DNA of 26,303 nucleotides from JBEBXQ01 sp040391535 (GTDB lineage Bacteria; Bacteroidota; Bacteroidia; Cytophagales; Spirosomataceae), in contig JBEBXQ010000067.1 of the NCBI GenBank assembly GCA_040391535.1, positions 1 through 26,303 on the forward strand, written 5' to 3'. Position 1 is the first letter of the stretch, and each line of letters starts with the position of its first letter. This document shows, piece by piece, positions 1 through 8,527 of the stretch. The notes beneath the pieces were generated by a model. It saw only the letters and a program-made list of their open reading frames with translations. It searched no databases and had not been told where the DNA came from. The position numbers were made by a program, and so were the translations under genes.

Positions 1-639
1 GCCTGCTATCTTACATAAGCGATGCACATACTCCTGATAAGCCTGGGGGTCATTGATGAGCAACATGGCTTTGTCGGGGCGGAAAGTCGGTAATACCTTG
101 ATCTCAAAACCGCTGTCTTTTATCTGCTGATGGTATTCCAGGGAGTCGGCCGGGTCGTCGGTAGTGCATACTACCTTTACATTCATTTTGCGAAGCAAAT
201 TCCTGACACTGAACTCAGGTCTTTTCAGCTTGGCCGAGCATTCGTCAAATATTTCGCGGGCTGTATGTTTATTCAGCAGAATATCAATATCAAAATAACG
301 CAGTAATTCCAGGTGGGTCCAGTGGTACAAGGGATTACGCATCGTATAAGGTACCGTCTCAGCCCATTTTTCGAATTTCTCATAATCATCAGCATCGCCT
401 GTACAATAGACTTCGGCCACACCGTTTGTACGCATGGCACGCCACTTATAGTGATCCCCATACAGCCATATCTGCGTGATATTTTCAAACTGCCTGTCTT
501 CAGCAATCTGATCGGGCGGCAGGTGGCAATGGTAATCGATGATGGGCATATCACGGGCGTAATCGTGATATAACTGAGAGGCTGCCTCTGATTTCAGAAG
601 GAAATTATCAGTAATAAAGGTTTTCTGTACAGCAGTCAT
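1..639 (-). CDS. uxaC: Glucuronate isomerase, C-terminus cut by window edge
   Basis: Uronate isomerase interconverts D-glucuronate with D-fructuronate (and galacturonate with tagaturonate), the entry step of cytoplasmic hexuronate breakdown. Reading the reverse complement from the ATG at 639 gives 213 uninterrupted codons to the left edge, so a bit under half of a normal protein of about 470 residues is present. Residues 35-41 read DYHCHLP, the amidohydrolase-fold metal-binding motif that opens UxaC proteins, and tryptophan-rich blocks such as QIWLYGDHYKWRAMR follow, as expected in this family. The gene starts 37 bp after the uxuA stop on the same strand, so the two are probably cotranscribed. 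The family call is firm; the missing part cannot be judged. Confidence 0.93.
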   Translation of the reverse strand, partial: MTAVQKTFITDNFLLKSEAASQLYHDYARDMPIIDYHCHLPPDQIAEDRQFENITQIWLYGDHYKWRAMRTNGVAEVYCTGDADDYEKFEKWAETVPYTMRNPLYHWTHLELLRYFDIDILLNKHTAREIFDECSAKLKRPEFSVRNLLRKMNVKVVCTTDDPADSLEYHQQIKDSGFEIKVLPTFRPDKAMLLINDPQAYQEYVHRLCKIAG

Positions 640-676
640 GATATGAAAATAATCTGTATAATTAAATGTTGTCTTT

Positions 677-1870
677 TTACAGAAGTAAAGATTTGCGAAT
701 GCCAAGTTCCAGGCCTCTGAGCTCTGCCAGTCCTCTCAGCCGGCCAATGGCAGTATATCCGGGATTCGTTTTTTTATCCGGCCGGAGGTCATCCAGCATC
801 CGGTGGCCGTGATCAGGTCTGAACGGCATCCTGAGATCGGTACGACCTTCGTCCGCACGTCTTTTCTGTTCCTTTACAAGTGCTTTCATAACGCCATACA
901 TATCTACGTCACCCGTCAGATGGTCTGCTTCATAGAAACTGCCGTCGGGTTCGCTTTTGGTAGCGCGCAGGTGAATGAAATGGATCCGGTCTCCAAAGCG
1001 TTCGATCATTCCGACCAGATCGTTATCGGCTCTTACACCATAAGAACCGGTACAGAAACACAGGCCGTTTGATTTACTTTCACTTGCGTTCAGCAATCCT
1101 TTTGCATCATGCTCAGTACTCACAACACGGGGAAGACCTAAAATCGGATACGGCGGATCATCAGGGTGAATACTTAGGCGGACACCGGCTTTTTCGGCCT
1201 CGGGGGCAATTTCCCCGATAAACTGATAAAGATGGTTTCTGAGCACTCCGTCATTAATATGCTGATAAGTGGCCAGCACATCCCTGAATTCTTCAATAGT
1301 GAAACTTTCTTCAGACCCGGGTAAGCCGGCAATAATATTCCTGATCAGTTTATGGATTGCAGCATCATCTGCAGCATCAAACCATCTCCTGGCATTTATT
1401 TTCTGCTCCTCTGAATACTCTGCTTCCGCACCGGAGCGGTTCAGCAGATAAAGATCGAAAGCTGCAAATTGAGTTGCGTCGAACCGGAGGGCTGTAGAAC
1501 CGTCGGGCATAGGCGCGTCCAGATCGGTACGGGTCCAGTCGAGAACCGGCATAAAGTTATAGCAAACGGTGTCAATTCCGCAACTACCCAGGTTATGAAT
1601 GGATTCGATATAGTTGGCTATATACTGTCTGTAATTACCTGTCTGGGTTTTGATAGCCTCATGAACAGGAATACTTTCCACAACCGACCAGGTAAGCCCG
1701 GCTTCTTCAATCAGGTTTTTTCTTTTGAGAATTTCCTCTTTTGACCAGACTACTCCGTTGGGAAGATGATGTAAAGCACTGACAATGCCGGTGGCACCTG
1801 CCTGGCGGACATCGGCCAGTGAAACAGGGTCATTTGGACCATACCAACGCCATGTTTGTTCTAGTGACAT
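677..1870 (-). CDS. uxuA: Mannonate dehydratase
   Basis: UxuA dehydrates D-mannonate to 2-keto-3-deoxy-D-gluconate (EC 4.2.1.8), downstream of UxaC in glucuronate use. The 397-residue protein has the normal length and matches the UxuA pattern I remember from end to end: EQTWRWYGPNDPVSLADVRQ at the N-terminus, YNFMPVLDWTRTDL near 104-117, HPDDPP at 235-240, CTGSYG at 273-278 and RPDHGH at 351-356. The conserved His and Asp residues in these motifs are the likely metal ligands. It lies between an ECF sigma gene (30 bp upstream) and uxaC (37 bp downstream), all on the minus strand. The fructuronate reductase UxuB, the step between the two enzymes, is not in the window and may lie to the left. 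Confidence 0.96.
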   Translation of the reverse strand: MSLEQTWRWYGPNDPVSLADVRQAGATGIVSALHHLPNGVVWSKEEILKRKNLIEEAGLTWSVVESIPVHEAIKTQTGNYRQYIANYIESIHNLGSCGIDTVCYNFMPVLDWTRTDLDAPMPDGSTALRFDATQFAAFDLYLLNRSGAEAEYSEEQKINARRWFDAADDAAIHKLIRNIIAGLPGSEESFTIEEFRDVLATYQHINDGVLRNHLYQFIGEIAPEAEKAGVRLSIHPDDPPYPILGLPRVVSTEHDAKGLLNASESKSNGLCFCTGSYGVRADNDLVGMIERFGDRIHFIHLRATKSEPDGSFYEADHLTGDVDMYGVMKALVKEQKRRADEGRTDLRMPFRPDHGHRMLDDLRPDKKTNPGYTAIGRLRGLAELRGLELGIRKSLLL

Positions 1871-1900
1871 AGTATTTTGTAATAATTGTGGTTTAATAAA

Positions 1901-2509
1901 TTAAGCAACGAGCCGCGAAGCAGGTAAATGCTCCCGCAGAACTTTCAAAGCCCGACCCATTTGTGTTTCTACCGTTTTAACGGAAATTTTTAAACGATCC
2001 GCAATTTCCCGGTAACGCAGGCCTTCTTCACGGCTCAGGCGGAAAATCAACTGACATTGTCTTGGCAGGCTGTTGATACAGCTTTCAATTTTTGTATAAA
2101 ATTCGTCAAAAACAATTTCCTCGAGCGGATTATACTGATCTGTATATACCAGATTCCATTGTACGGCGTCCAGTGAGTCTTTTTCCCGGTTTCTGTATGA
2201 CTTTAATTTGAGATAGTCAAGTGCCTGATTACGAACGGCCCGGTACATATAAGCTTCAAAGGAAGTATGTACTTCAATCTGGTTCTTATTCTTCCAGAGC
2301 TTAACAAAAACATCTGATACGACCTCTTCTGCTATTTCATGTAATGAGACGACGCGCATGGCATAATTACACAAAGCGGCGTAATGATTCGTAAAAAGCT
2401 CCCTGAATGCAATGTAATCACCCTCTTCCACTACCTTCCGGAACAGAAATTCCATTGCACAGTCTTTTTTTCTTTGAGTTTTACGATTGGCGATAGTCAG
2501 ATTTTCCAT
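1901..2509 (-). CDS. ECF-family RNA polymerase sigma factor (FecI-like)
   Basis: This 202-residue protein has the two-domain layout of an extracytoplasmic-function sigma factor. Region 2, about residues 35-100, includes YAALCNYA, the EIAEEVVSDVFVKLWKN helix and FEAYMYRAVRNQALDYLK. Region 4, about 138-192, includes SLPRQCQLIFRLSREEGL and the helix-turn-helix YREIADRLKISVKTVETQM. The pattern fits the large FecI-like group of Bacteroidota. Those are normally followed by a FecR-type anti-sigma gene and a TonB-dependent receptor/SusD pair. Here the next gene is uxuA, 30 bp downstream on the same strand, and no anti-sigma gene is in the window. An internal Met at residue 19 (position 2455) could also be the start. 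Its target genes cannot be read from the sequence. Confidence 0.92.
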   Translation of the reverse strand: MENLTIANRKTQRKKDCAMEFLFRKVVEEGDYIAFRELFTNHYAALCNYAMRVVSLHEIAEEVVSDVFVKLWKNKNQIEVHTSFEAYMYRAVRNQALDYLKLKSYRNREKDSLDAVQWNLVYTDQYNPLEEIVFDEFYTKIESCINSLPRQCQLIFRLSREEGLRYREIADRLKISVKTVETQMGRALKVLREHLPASRLVA

Positions 2510-2797
2510 AAAAATTTAAAATACAGAAATAGAATTATATCAAGATTTAACAAGATAGGGTCATTTTTATTAATATCTCTCAGCAAATGAGATTACGAAT
2601 AGTTTCGATGATTTGAAAAAAAATATCTTGAAATATCGCAATATTTTTGCGCAACCGTTCCCGGAACCGTTCCCGAAATCTGACCTGTTTAAGGGAATTA
2701 TTTAGAATTTGTGGGTATGTTTACATTTAAGTTGGTAACCAACCGTTTTCCGTGCTTACCCTACGTTGTATTTTTTTGATTGAATGAGTCTGAACAA
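2510..2797. promoter_or_regulatory. Divergent control region with candidate LacI-type operators
   Basis: This is the AT-rich gap between the divergent sigma factor and LacI-family genes. It contains AACCGTTCCC twice, at 2653-2662 and 2665-2674 (12-bp period). Their overlap forms two odd-centred inverted repeats, GTTCCcGGAAC (2657-2667) and GGAACcGTTCC (2663-2673). A related AACCGTTTTCC lies at 2741-2751, abutting a 6-bp-arm palindrome GTTGGTaACCAAC at 2731-2743. A separate AT-rich palindrome, AAATATcgcaATATTT, lies at 2631-2646. LacI-family proteins bind short inverted repeats, so these are operator candidates by inference. I see no perfect TAnnTTTG box for either gene. Confidence 0.45.
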
Positions 2798-3823
2798 ATG
2801 GGAACTGCATCTGTAACTATTAAAGAAATTGCTCGCTTGCTGGGTGTTTCCAAATCGACGGTTTCCCGCGCGTTGCGCGATAGCTCCGAGATTAGCGAAG
2901 TCACCAAAGCCAAAGTGATTGAGCTGGCCTTGCAGCTTAATTATTCTCCTAACCCTATAGCAATCAGTCTTTTAAGTAATAAAACAAAGACCATAGGAAT
3001 CATTGTCCCCAAGATTGACAATCCTTTTTTTTCTACGGCTATTGCGGGTGCTGAAGACTTTGCCTATAACCGGGGATATCATGTGATGATCTATCAGAGC
3101 CATGAATCCTATGAAAGAGAAGTGCTGAATGTACGGCACCTGGCTACGCGGCGCGCAGACGGGCTTCTGGTATCGGTCTCCAGTCACACTGAACGCTACG
3201 AGCATTTTCTGGAATTACAGGCACAAGGTATACCGGTGGTCTTCTTTGACAGGGTGCCTAATGAAGTCAACACCCATAAAGTATTGGTAGATGATTACCG
3301 CGGTGCCTTTGAGGCCACAGAGCACCTTATACAGCAGGGGTGTCGTAAAATCGGACATGTATCGGGGCCTCAAAACCTTGCTATCAGCCGGAATCGCCTG
3401 AATGGCTATAAAGATGCACTCCGGAAATACGATTTGCCTTCCCCTGAATCATGGGTGGTGTCCAGTGAATTCAGCCTTGAAGAAGGTATTGAAAGGGGCT
3501 ATCAGCTTATGGCGCTCAAAGACAAACCTGACGGAATTTTTGCTGCCAGTGACCGGATAGGCCTGGGGGTTCATGTTGCCCTCAGGCAGCTCGGTTACCG
3601 CATTCCGGATGATGTTGCTTTGATCGGTTTTTCGGATTTATCTATCTCCGCCCTCATAGATCCGGCACTAAGTACGGTCAGGCAGCCGTCATTTGAGATG
3701 GGGCGCCAGGCCGCCGAGTTATTGTTTGCACTGGTTGAAAGTAAAAATACCCCGGAAACTTTCGAAACCAGGGTACTTACTTCTAATCTTATTGTTAGAA
3801 ATTCTTCGAAGAAAATTAGCTGA
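2798..3823 (+). CDS. LacI-family transcriptional regulator
   Basis: This is a sugar-responsive DNA-binding regulator. From the ATG at 2798 it is 341 residues. The N-terminal helix-turn-helix reads TIKEIARLLGVSKSTVSRAL, followed by the hinge-helix region (YSPNPIAISLLSNKTKTIGI). The remainder is a periplasmic-binding-protein-like sensor domain with IGIIVPKIDNPFFSTAIAG, DGLLVSVSSH, GFSDLSISALIDPALSTV and the closing QAAELLF helix. The frame is also open to a TTG at 2780, but the ATG places the helix-turn-helix at the usual distance from the N-terminus. Position, divergent from the sigma-uxuA-uxaC cluster, suggests control of hexuronate genes. That is inference; the ligand is unknown. Its stop overlaps the 3' end of the convergent DUF349 gene by 8 bp. 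Confidence 0.93.
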   Translation: MGTASVTIKEIARLLGVSKSTVSRALRDSSEISEVTKAKVIELALQLNYSPNPIAISLLSNKTKTIGIIVPKIDNPFFSTAIAGAEDFAYNRGYHVMIYQSHESYEREVLNVRHLATRRADGLLVSVSSHTERYEHFLELQAQGIPVVFFDRVPNEVNTHKVLVDDYRGAFEATEHLIQQGCRKIGHVSGPQNLAISRNRLNGYKDALRKYDLPSPESWVVSSEFSLEEGIERGYQLMALKDKPDGIFAASDRIGLGVHVALRQLGYRIPDDVALIGFSDLSISALIDPALSTVRQPSFEMGRQAAELLFALVESKNTPETFETRVLTSNLIVRNSSKKIS

Positions 3824-5096
3824 GATTTTCCAGTTGTCTTCTGAAATCTCTCAGGATAATATCCTTCATGTTTACTTTCCTTTTCTGAATATTTACACGT
3901 CCCTGAGTCGCCTTCAGCTCGTCGGGAGTAAGTGTGACCGCCTGAGAATCCATTTGTTCAATGGCAAACTCCAGATCGCTGCGTTCTCTTTTTACCAGCC
4001 ATTCCATTTCACGGATAAGCGTAAGCAGTTGCTCTTCCCGGCTCTTCATATCAAAGGCAGGATATTTACGTCCTATTACCCGGTACAGATAACTAAGCTC
4101 AAAGATTCTGTCACAGACTGTTCTGAATCTTTCAGACAATTCCTTGTCGGCCAGCTTAAACGGAATCTTGATTTCCCGCCATTGGCTCAGTAAGGCTTTG
4201 GTTTGTTCTGCAGCAGCCAGCACATCTTTCTCCTTCAGTAATTCTTCGGCTCTGACCAGTAATTTCTGTTGTTCCAGAATTCTGGGATCTACCCTTACTT
4301 TAGGCTGAATGCCTTTGGCATTATTATACTTATCATAAAACAGTTTCAGAAAATGCTTATATGACTTGGTCAGTTTGAAGAACTTCTTGGCGGGAATTTC
4401 TCCGACATTATTCCATAAATTACGTATTTCACGGGCTTTTATATAAGAGCCATCCAGATCATCACTCCATGAGAGCTGTTTGGTCATTTTGATAATACGC
4501 TCGCATTCATTGATACGCTCTTCTATAACACGGTTCTGTTCAGCAAAGAAATCTCTTCTTCGCTGAAAATAGTTGTCCAGGATTTCCTGGAACGTGGAAT
4601 CAATTTCCTCCTGATAAAGACGATCAACAGGACCCGTCCTGATCCATTTGGATTTTATTTCCTGGATGGCATCTGTAGCTTCATTCCAGTCAGGAATAGC
4701 AGCAGCAGCTTTTGCATCTTCAATTAACGCCCTTTTGATTTCCAGATTTTTCTCCTGATTTGTGTGAATCAGCAGGTTCAATTCATGTTCCGTCTGATCT
4801 AATCTTTCAAGGAGAGGAATAAAATTCCCTATTGCATCAAAGCCAATCAGTTTTTTACGAAGTTGAACAAGTTTGGTAAGATAGGAACCTTTGTTCTGAG
4901 CCTCCTCAATTTCCTGTTCAAGCTGTGCAACTTTGTTCTGAGCAATAGTAAAGCGGTTTTTGAAATAGTCAATGGCTTCCTGCTCTGTTCTTTTGACTTC
5001 CCCAATTTGACGATCCGGGTACTCTAAATACCCTTTTAAAAATACTTTGTCGTCTTTGACGTATCCGTATTCTTCCATTAATGTGGCGTTTTCCAT
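3816..5096 (-). CDS. DUF349 domain-containing coiled-coil protein
   Basis: This is a 426-residue, highly charged, mostly helical protein matching the DUF349 family, whose biochemical role is not settled. Repeated helical units carry the recurring pattern of W, a basic IGPV/TGPV-like turn and a long E/K/R-rich helix. Examples are EIKSKWIRTGPVDRLYQEEID followed by FQRRRDFFAEQN, and AREIRNLWNNVGEIPAKKFF. An early coiled coil (QNKVAQLEQEIEEAQNK) precedes them. The frame stays open to an ATG at 5150. I prefer the ATG at 5096 (MENATLMEEYGYV) because, as I recall the family in this phylum, homologues begin at that point. It is divergent from ettA, with a 72-bp gap from this start, and its 3' end overlaps lacI by 8 bp. 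Confidence 0.85.
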   Translation of the reverse strand: MENATLMEEYGYVKDDKVFLKGYLEYPDRQIGEVKRTEQEAIDYFKNRFTIAQNKVAQLEQEIEEAQNKGSYLTKLVQLRKKLIGFDAIGNFIPLLERLDQTEHELNLLIHTNQEKNLEIKRALIEDAKAAAAIPDWNEATDAIQEIKSKWIRTGPVDRLYQEEIDSTFQEILDNYFQRRRDFFAEQNRVIEERINECERIIKMTKQLSWSDDLDGSYIKAREIRNLWNNVGEIPAKKFFKLTKSYKHFLKLFYDKYNNAKGIQPKVRVDPRILEQQKLLVRAEELLKEKDVLAAAEQTKALLSQWREIKIPFKLADKELSERFRTVCDRIFELSYLYRVIGRKYPAFDMKSREEQLLTLIREMEWLVKRERSDLEFAIEQMDSQAVTLTPDELKATQGRVNIQKRKVNMKDIILRDFRRQLENLS

Positions 5097-5168
5097 TTTT
5101 TTTAATCTTTGGCTTCCTTGCTGTTGGGTTAAATTAACGATATTTGCCAACTACAAATAAACTAAAAA

Positions 5169-6836
5169 ATGAGTAACGAAACTATAATTTTCTCAATGGC
5201 AGGGGTAAATAAGATAATTCCCCCCAACAGATTTATACTAAAAAACATTTATCTCTCTTTCTTTTACGGTGCCAAAATCGGCGTTCTTGGTCTCAACGGG
5301 GCAGGTAAGTCTACTCTGTTAAGGATCATTGCAGGGATGGATAAAGATATTCAGGGAGATGTAGTTTTTTCCCCGGGTTATACGGTAGGTATGCTCGAAC
5401 AGGAGCCAAAACTTGATCTTACAAAAACTGTTAAAGAAGTTGTAGAGGAAGGTGTGCAGGAAATTGTGGATCTTTTGAAAGAATTCGATAAGATTAATGA
5501 AGCCTTTGGTGACCCGGATGCCGATTTTGATAAACTGCTTGAAAGACAGGGTACTGTTCAGGAGAAACTGGATGCAACTGATGCATGGAATCTGGATAAT
5601 CGTCTGGAAATTGCAATGGATGCACTGCGTTGTCCACCCTCTGAAGCACTCATCGGAAATCTTTCCGGCGGAGAAAAACGTCGTGTTGCTTTATGCAGGT
5701 TACTGCTCAGACAGCCCGATGTACTGTTGCTGGATGAGCCTACCAACCACCTTGATGCCGAATCTGTCCTTTGGCTGGAGGAACATTTAAACCAATACAA
5801 AGGAACGGTTATTGCAGTAACTCACGACCGCTATTTCCTGGATAATGTGGCGGGCTGGATTCTGGAACTGGATCGTGGTGAAGGTATTCCCTGGAAAGGG
5901 AATTATTCTTCATGGCTGGAGCAGAAACAGGAGCGTCTGAAGAAAGAAGAAAAACAGGAATCAAAGCGTCAGAAAACTTTGCAGCGTGAGCTGGAGTGGG
6001 TGAGAATGTCACCGAAGGCGCGTCAGGCGAAATCTAAAGCCAGACTAGGGGCCTATGAAAAACTGCTGGGTGAGGAAGTCCGTGAAAAAGAAGACAAGCT
6101 GGAGATTTTTATTCCGGCCGGTCCGCGTCTTGGAAATAAAGTCATTGAAGCGAATAATATAAAAATGGCTTTTGATGACAAACTGCTGTTTGAGAATCTG
6201 TCGTTTTCACTTCCGCCGGCGGGTATTGTCGGGATTATCGGACCGAATGGTGCCGGTAAAACTACCTTGTTTAAACTGGTAACAGGGAAAATTCAACCTC
6301 TTGAAGGTAATTTTGAAGTGGGCGATACGGTGCAATGGTCTTATGTAGACCAGGAACATGACGGCCTCAATCCGGATAAGTCGGTGTATGAAACCATTTC
6401 GGAAGGGAATGAATGGGTATTGCTCGGCGGGAAACAGGTCAATGCCCGTGCCTATGTAAGTCGTTTTAACTTTACGGGTTCGGATCAGGAAAAGAAAATC
6501 AAAAATCTGTCGGGTGGTGAACGGAACAGAGTTCATATGGCATTAACACTGAAAGAGGGCGGGAATCTGCTGTTGCTGGATGAGCCTACCAATGATCTTG
6601 ACGTAAATACGTTGCGTGCACTGGAAGAGGGGCTGGAAAACTTCGCGGGATGCGCTGTGATCATTTCCCACGACCGGTGGTTCCTTGACCGGGTAGCAAC
6701 ACATATCCTGGCTTTCGAAGGTGATTCTCAGGTATACTGGTTTGAAGGTAATTTCTCTGATTATGAAGAAAACCGTAAAAAACGCCTGGGGACGGAGGCC
6801 ACTCCAACCCGTATTAAATACAAGAAACTCCAATAG
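5169..6836 (+). CDS. ettA: Energy-dependent translational throttle protein EttA (ABC-F ATPase)
   Basis: This is a soluble ABC-F protein with two ATPase cassettes and no membrane domain. EttA binds the ribosomal E site and gates entry into elongation according to ATP/ADP level. The 555-residue length is that of the E. coli protein. Cassette 1 has Walker A GLNGAGKST at 41-49, signature LSGGEKRR from 165 and Walker B VLLLDEPTNHLD at 185-196. The charged linker (about 242-322) is the P-site-tRNA-interacting segment. Cassette 2 has GPNGAGKTT at 358-366, LSGGERNR from 447 and LLLLDEPTNDLD at 467-478. All catalytic motifs are intact. The M1 peptidase gene follows 9 bp downstream, so readthrough cotranscription is likely. 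Confidence 0.95.
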   Translation: MSNETIIFSMAGVNKIIPPNRFILKNIYLSFFYGAKIGVLGLNGAGKSTLLRIIAGMDKDIQGDVVFSPGYTVGMLEQEPKLDLTKTVKEVVEEGVQEIVDLLKEFDKINEAFGDPDADFDKLLERQGTVQEKLDATDAWNLDNRLEIAMDALRCPPSEALIGNLSGGEKRRVALCRLLLRQPDVLLLDEPTNHLDAESVLWLEEHLNQYKGTVIAVTHDRYFLDNVAGWILELDRGEGIPWKGNYSSWLEQKQERLKKEEKQESKRQKTLQRELEWVRMSPKARQAKSKARLGAYEKLLGEEVREKEDKLEIFIPAGPRLGNKVIEANNIKMAFDDKLLFENLSFSLPPAGIVGIIGPNGAGKTTLFKLVTGKIQPLEGNFEVGDTVQWSYVDQEHDGLNPDKSVYETISEGNEWVLLGGKQVNARAYVSRFNFTGSDQEKKIKNLSGGERNRVHMALTLKEGGNLLLLDEPTNDLDVNTLRALEEGLENFAGCAVIISHDRWFLDRVATHILAFEGDSQVYWFEGNFSDYEENRKKRLGTEATPTRIKYKKLQ

Positions 6837-6845
6837 TATTTCACT

Positions 6846-8501
6846 ATGCATACGTATTGCAGGAACAGGTATTTTATAAAAACGGTGCTGGCTTTTATGC
6901 TGTACCTGATTGTAAAACCGGCCTGGTCCCAGGAAAGTGTGACAGTAACCCGTCAGGATACTCTGATGGGCTCTGTTACACCTGAACGAGCCTGGTGGGA
7001 TCTTTCCTGGTATCATCTGGATGTGCAGGTGTTTCCGGAAGAAAAGAAGATAAAGGGACGCAATACGATCATGTATAAAGTACTGAAGCCTTACCAGGTA
7101 ATGCAGGTAGATCTTCAGGAACCGCTCAGGATTACCAGGGTTGTACAGAACGGGAAAAATCTGAAGTTCAGCCGGGAAGGTAGTGTCTGGTATATCCGGC
7201 TTGGTACAAAACAGAAGGCCGGTGACACAGGGACTGTGCAGGTTTACTATGAAGGGAACCCGAAAGAAGCTGTACGCCCGCCGTGGGACGGTGGTGTGCA
7301 GTGGGAAAAAGATAAGGCTGGCAATTGGTTTATTGCCACCTCCTGCCAGGGAGTCGGTGCCAGTATCTGGTGGCCCTGCAAGGATCATATGTATGATGAA
7401 CCTGATAGCATGCGGATCAGCGTGAGGGTACCGAAGCCCCTGTCCGATATTTCAAACGGAAGACTTGAGTCGGTGAAGGAGCATCAGGATAACACCAGGA
7501 CTTTTACGTGGGTGGTCCGTAACCCGATTAATAATTATGGTGTCAATCTTAATATCGGCGACTACCAGACCTGGACAGAACAGTTTGAAGGAGAAAAAGG
7601 AATGCTTGATGTGGGCTATTACGCCCTTTCAGAAGATCTTGAAAAGGCGCAAAAGCAATTCAGACAGGTACCGATGATGCTGAAGGCATTTGAATACTGG
7701 TTCGGGCCATATCCTTTTTATGAAGATGGCTATAAGCTGGTACAGGTGCCTTATCTCGGTATGGAGCATCAGAGCTCGGTTACTTACGGTAATAAGTTTG
7801 AGAATGGCTATCTGGGGAGAGATTTGTCAGGAACCGGCTGGGGGCTGAAGTGGGATTTTATCATCATTCATGAAAGCGGTCATGAATGGTTTGCCAACAA
7901 TATTACCTATAAGGATATTGCCGATATGTGGGTGCATGAAAGTTTTACAAACTATTCCGAAGCACTTTTTGTAGAATACTATTACGGAAAACAGGCCGCT
8001 ACAGAATATGTGGCAGGTTTGCGGAAAGGGATCCGTAATCAGGCGAAAATCATGGGTATGTTTGGCGTAAACCGCCGCGGCTCCGGGGATATGTATTCCA
8101 AAGGCGGTAATATGCTTCATACCATACGGAAAGTGATTAATGACGATGAAAAATGGCGGGAAATCCTCAGAGGGTTAAACAAAGAATTCTATCATCAGAC
8201 TGTTGATGGTACACAGATACGTGATTATATGAGTAAGATGGCCGGGAGGGATCTGAGTAAGATCTTTACACAATATCTTGAAGAGATCCGGATTCCGTTA
8301 CTTGAGTATCAGTGGAAAGAAGGCCAGCTGTTTTATCGCTGGAATAATGTGACAGAAGGGTTTGATATGCCGGTAGATATTCAGTCCGGGACATTACAGA
8401 AACGCCTTTTCCCCACCCGGGACTGGCAATCGTTAGCGATGGAAAAAGCACAGCTGACTGTGGATATGCATTACTATGTAATGTCAGAGGAGCTTAACTG
8501 A
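6846..8501 (+). CDS. Secreted M1-family zinc metallopeptidase (aminopeptidase N-like)
   Basis: This is a predicted exported zinc peptidase of 551 residues. A signal peptide (basic start, hydrophobic 10-25, cleavage near AWSQ/E at about 29) precedes a beta-rich N-terminal domain. The catalytic thermolysin-like domain carries HESGH at 342-346 and the third zinc ligand Glu365 in WVHESF, exactly 18 residues after the second His, which is the classic HExxH-(18)-E gluzincin spacing. The exopeptidase motif that reads GAMEN or GMEN in most M1 enzymes is GMEHQ here (305-309), keeping the Glu but changing the next residue. The protein is shorter than canonical M1 aminopeptidases of 800-900 residues and ends soon after the catalytic region. 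It follows ettA by 9 bp. Substrate unknown. Confidence 0.9.
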   Translation: MHTYCRNRYFIKTVLAFMLYLIVKPAWSQESVTVTRQDTLMGSVTPERAWWDLSWYHLDVQVFPEEKKIKGRNTIMYKVLKPYQVMQVDLQEPLRITRVVQNGKNLKFSREGSVWYIRLGTKQKAGDTGTVQVYYEGNPKEAVRPPWDGGVQWEKDKAGNWFIATSCQGVGASIWWPCKDHMYDEPDSMRISVRVPKPLSDISNGRLESVKEHQDNTRTFTWVVRNPINNYGVNLNIGDYQTWTEQFEGEKGMLDVGYYALSEDLEKAQKQFRQVPMMLKAFEYWFGPYPFYEDGYKLVQVPYLGMEHQSSVTYGNKFENGYLGRDLSGTGWGLKWDFIIIHESGHEWFANNITYKDIADMWVHESFTNYSEALFVEYYYGKQAATEYVAGLRKGIRNQAKIMGMFGVNRRGSGDMYSKGGNMLHTIRKVINDDEKWREILRGLNKEFYHQTVDGTQIRDYMSKMAGRDLSKIFTQYLEEIRIPLLEYQWKEGQLFYRWNNVTEGFDMPVDIQSGTLQKRLFPTRDWQSLAMEKAQLTVDMHYYVMSEELN

Positions 8502-8527
8502 TTTTTTCAGGTAAGCTCCTCTGACGT
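8481..8527 (+). terminator. Long hairpin spanning the M1 peptidase stop codon
   Basis: A perfect 14-bp inverted repeat (8483-8496 pairing with 8512-8525) has inside it, after one mismatch, a CTGA/TCAG stem around a TTTTT loop. The left arm lies in the last codons of the M1 gene and the TGA stop is inside the inner stem. No T-run follows the right arm, so it may be a terminator or 3' protective structure for the plus-strand transcript, or for cysM transcripts from the other side. Confidence 0.6.

Noticed and set aside
3693..4193. 166-codon plus-strand frame across the lacI/DUF349 junction
   Set aside because: It shadows two real genes in other frames and has no recognisable domain.
6543..7388. 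281-codon minus-strand open frame
   Set aside because: It lies antisense to ettA and the M1 gene, which have clear motifs; composition is that of a codon-shadow frame.
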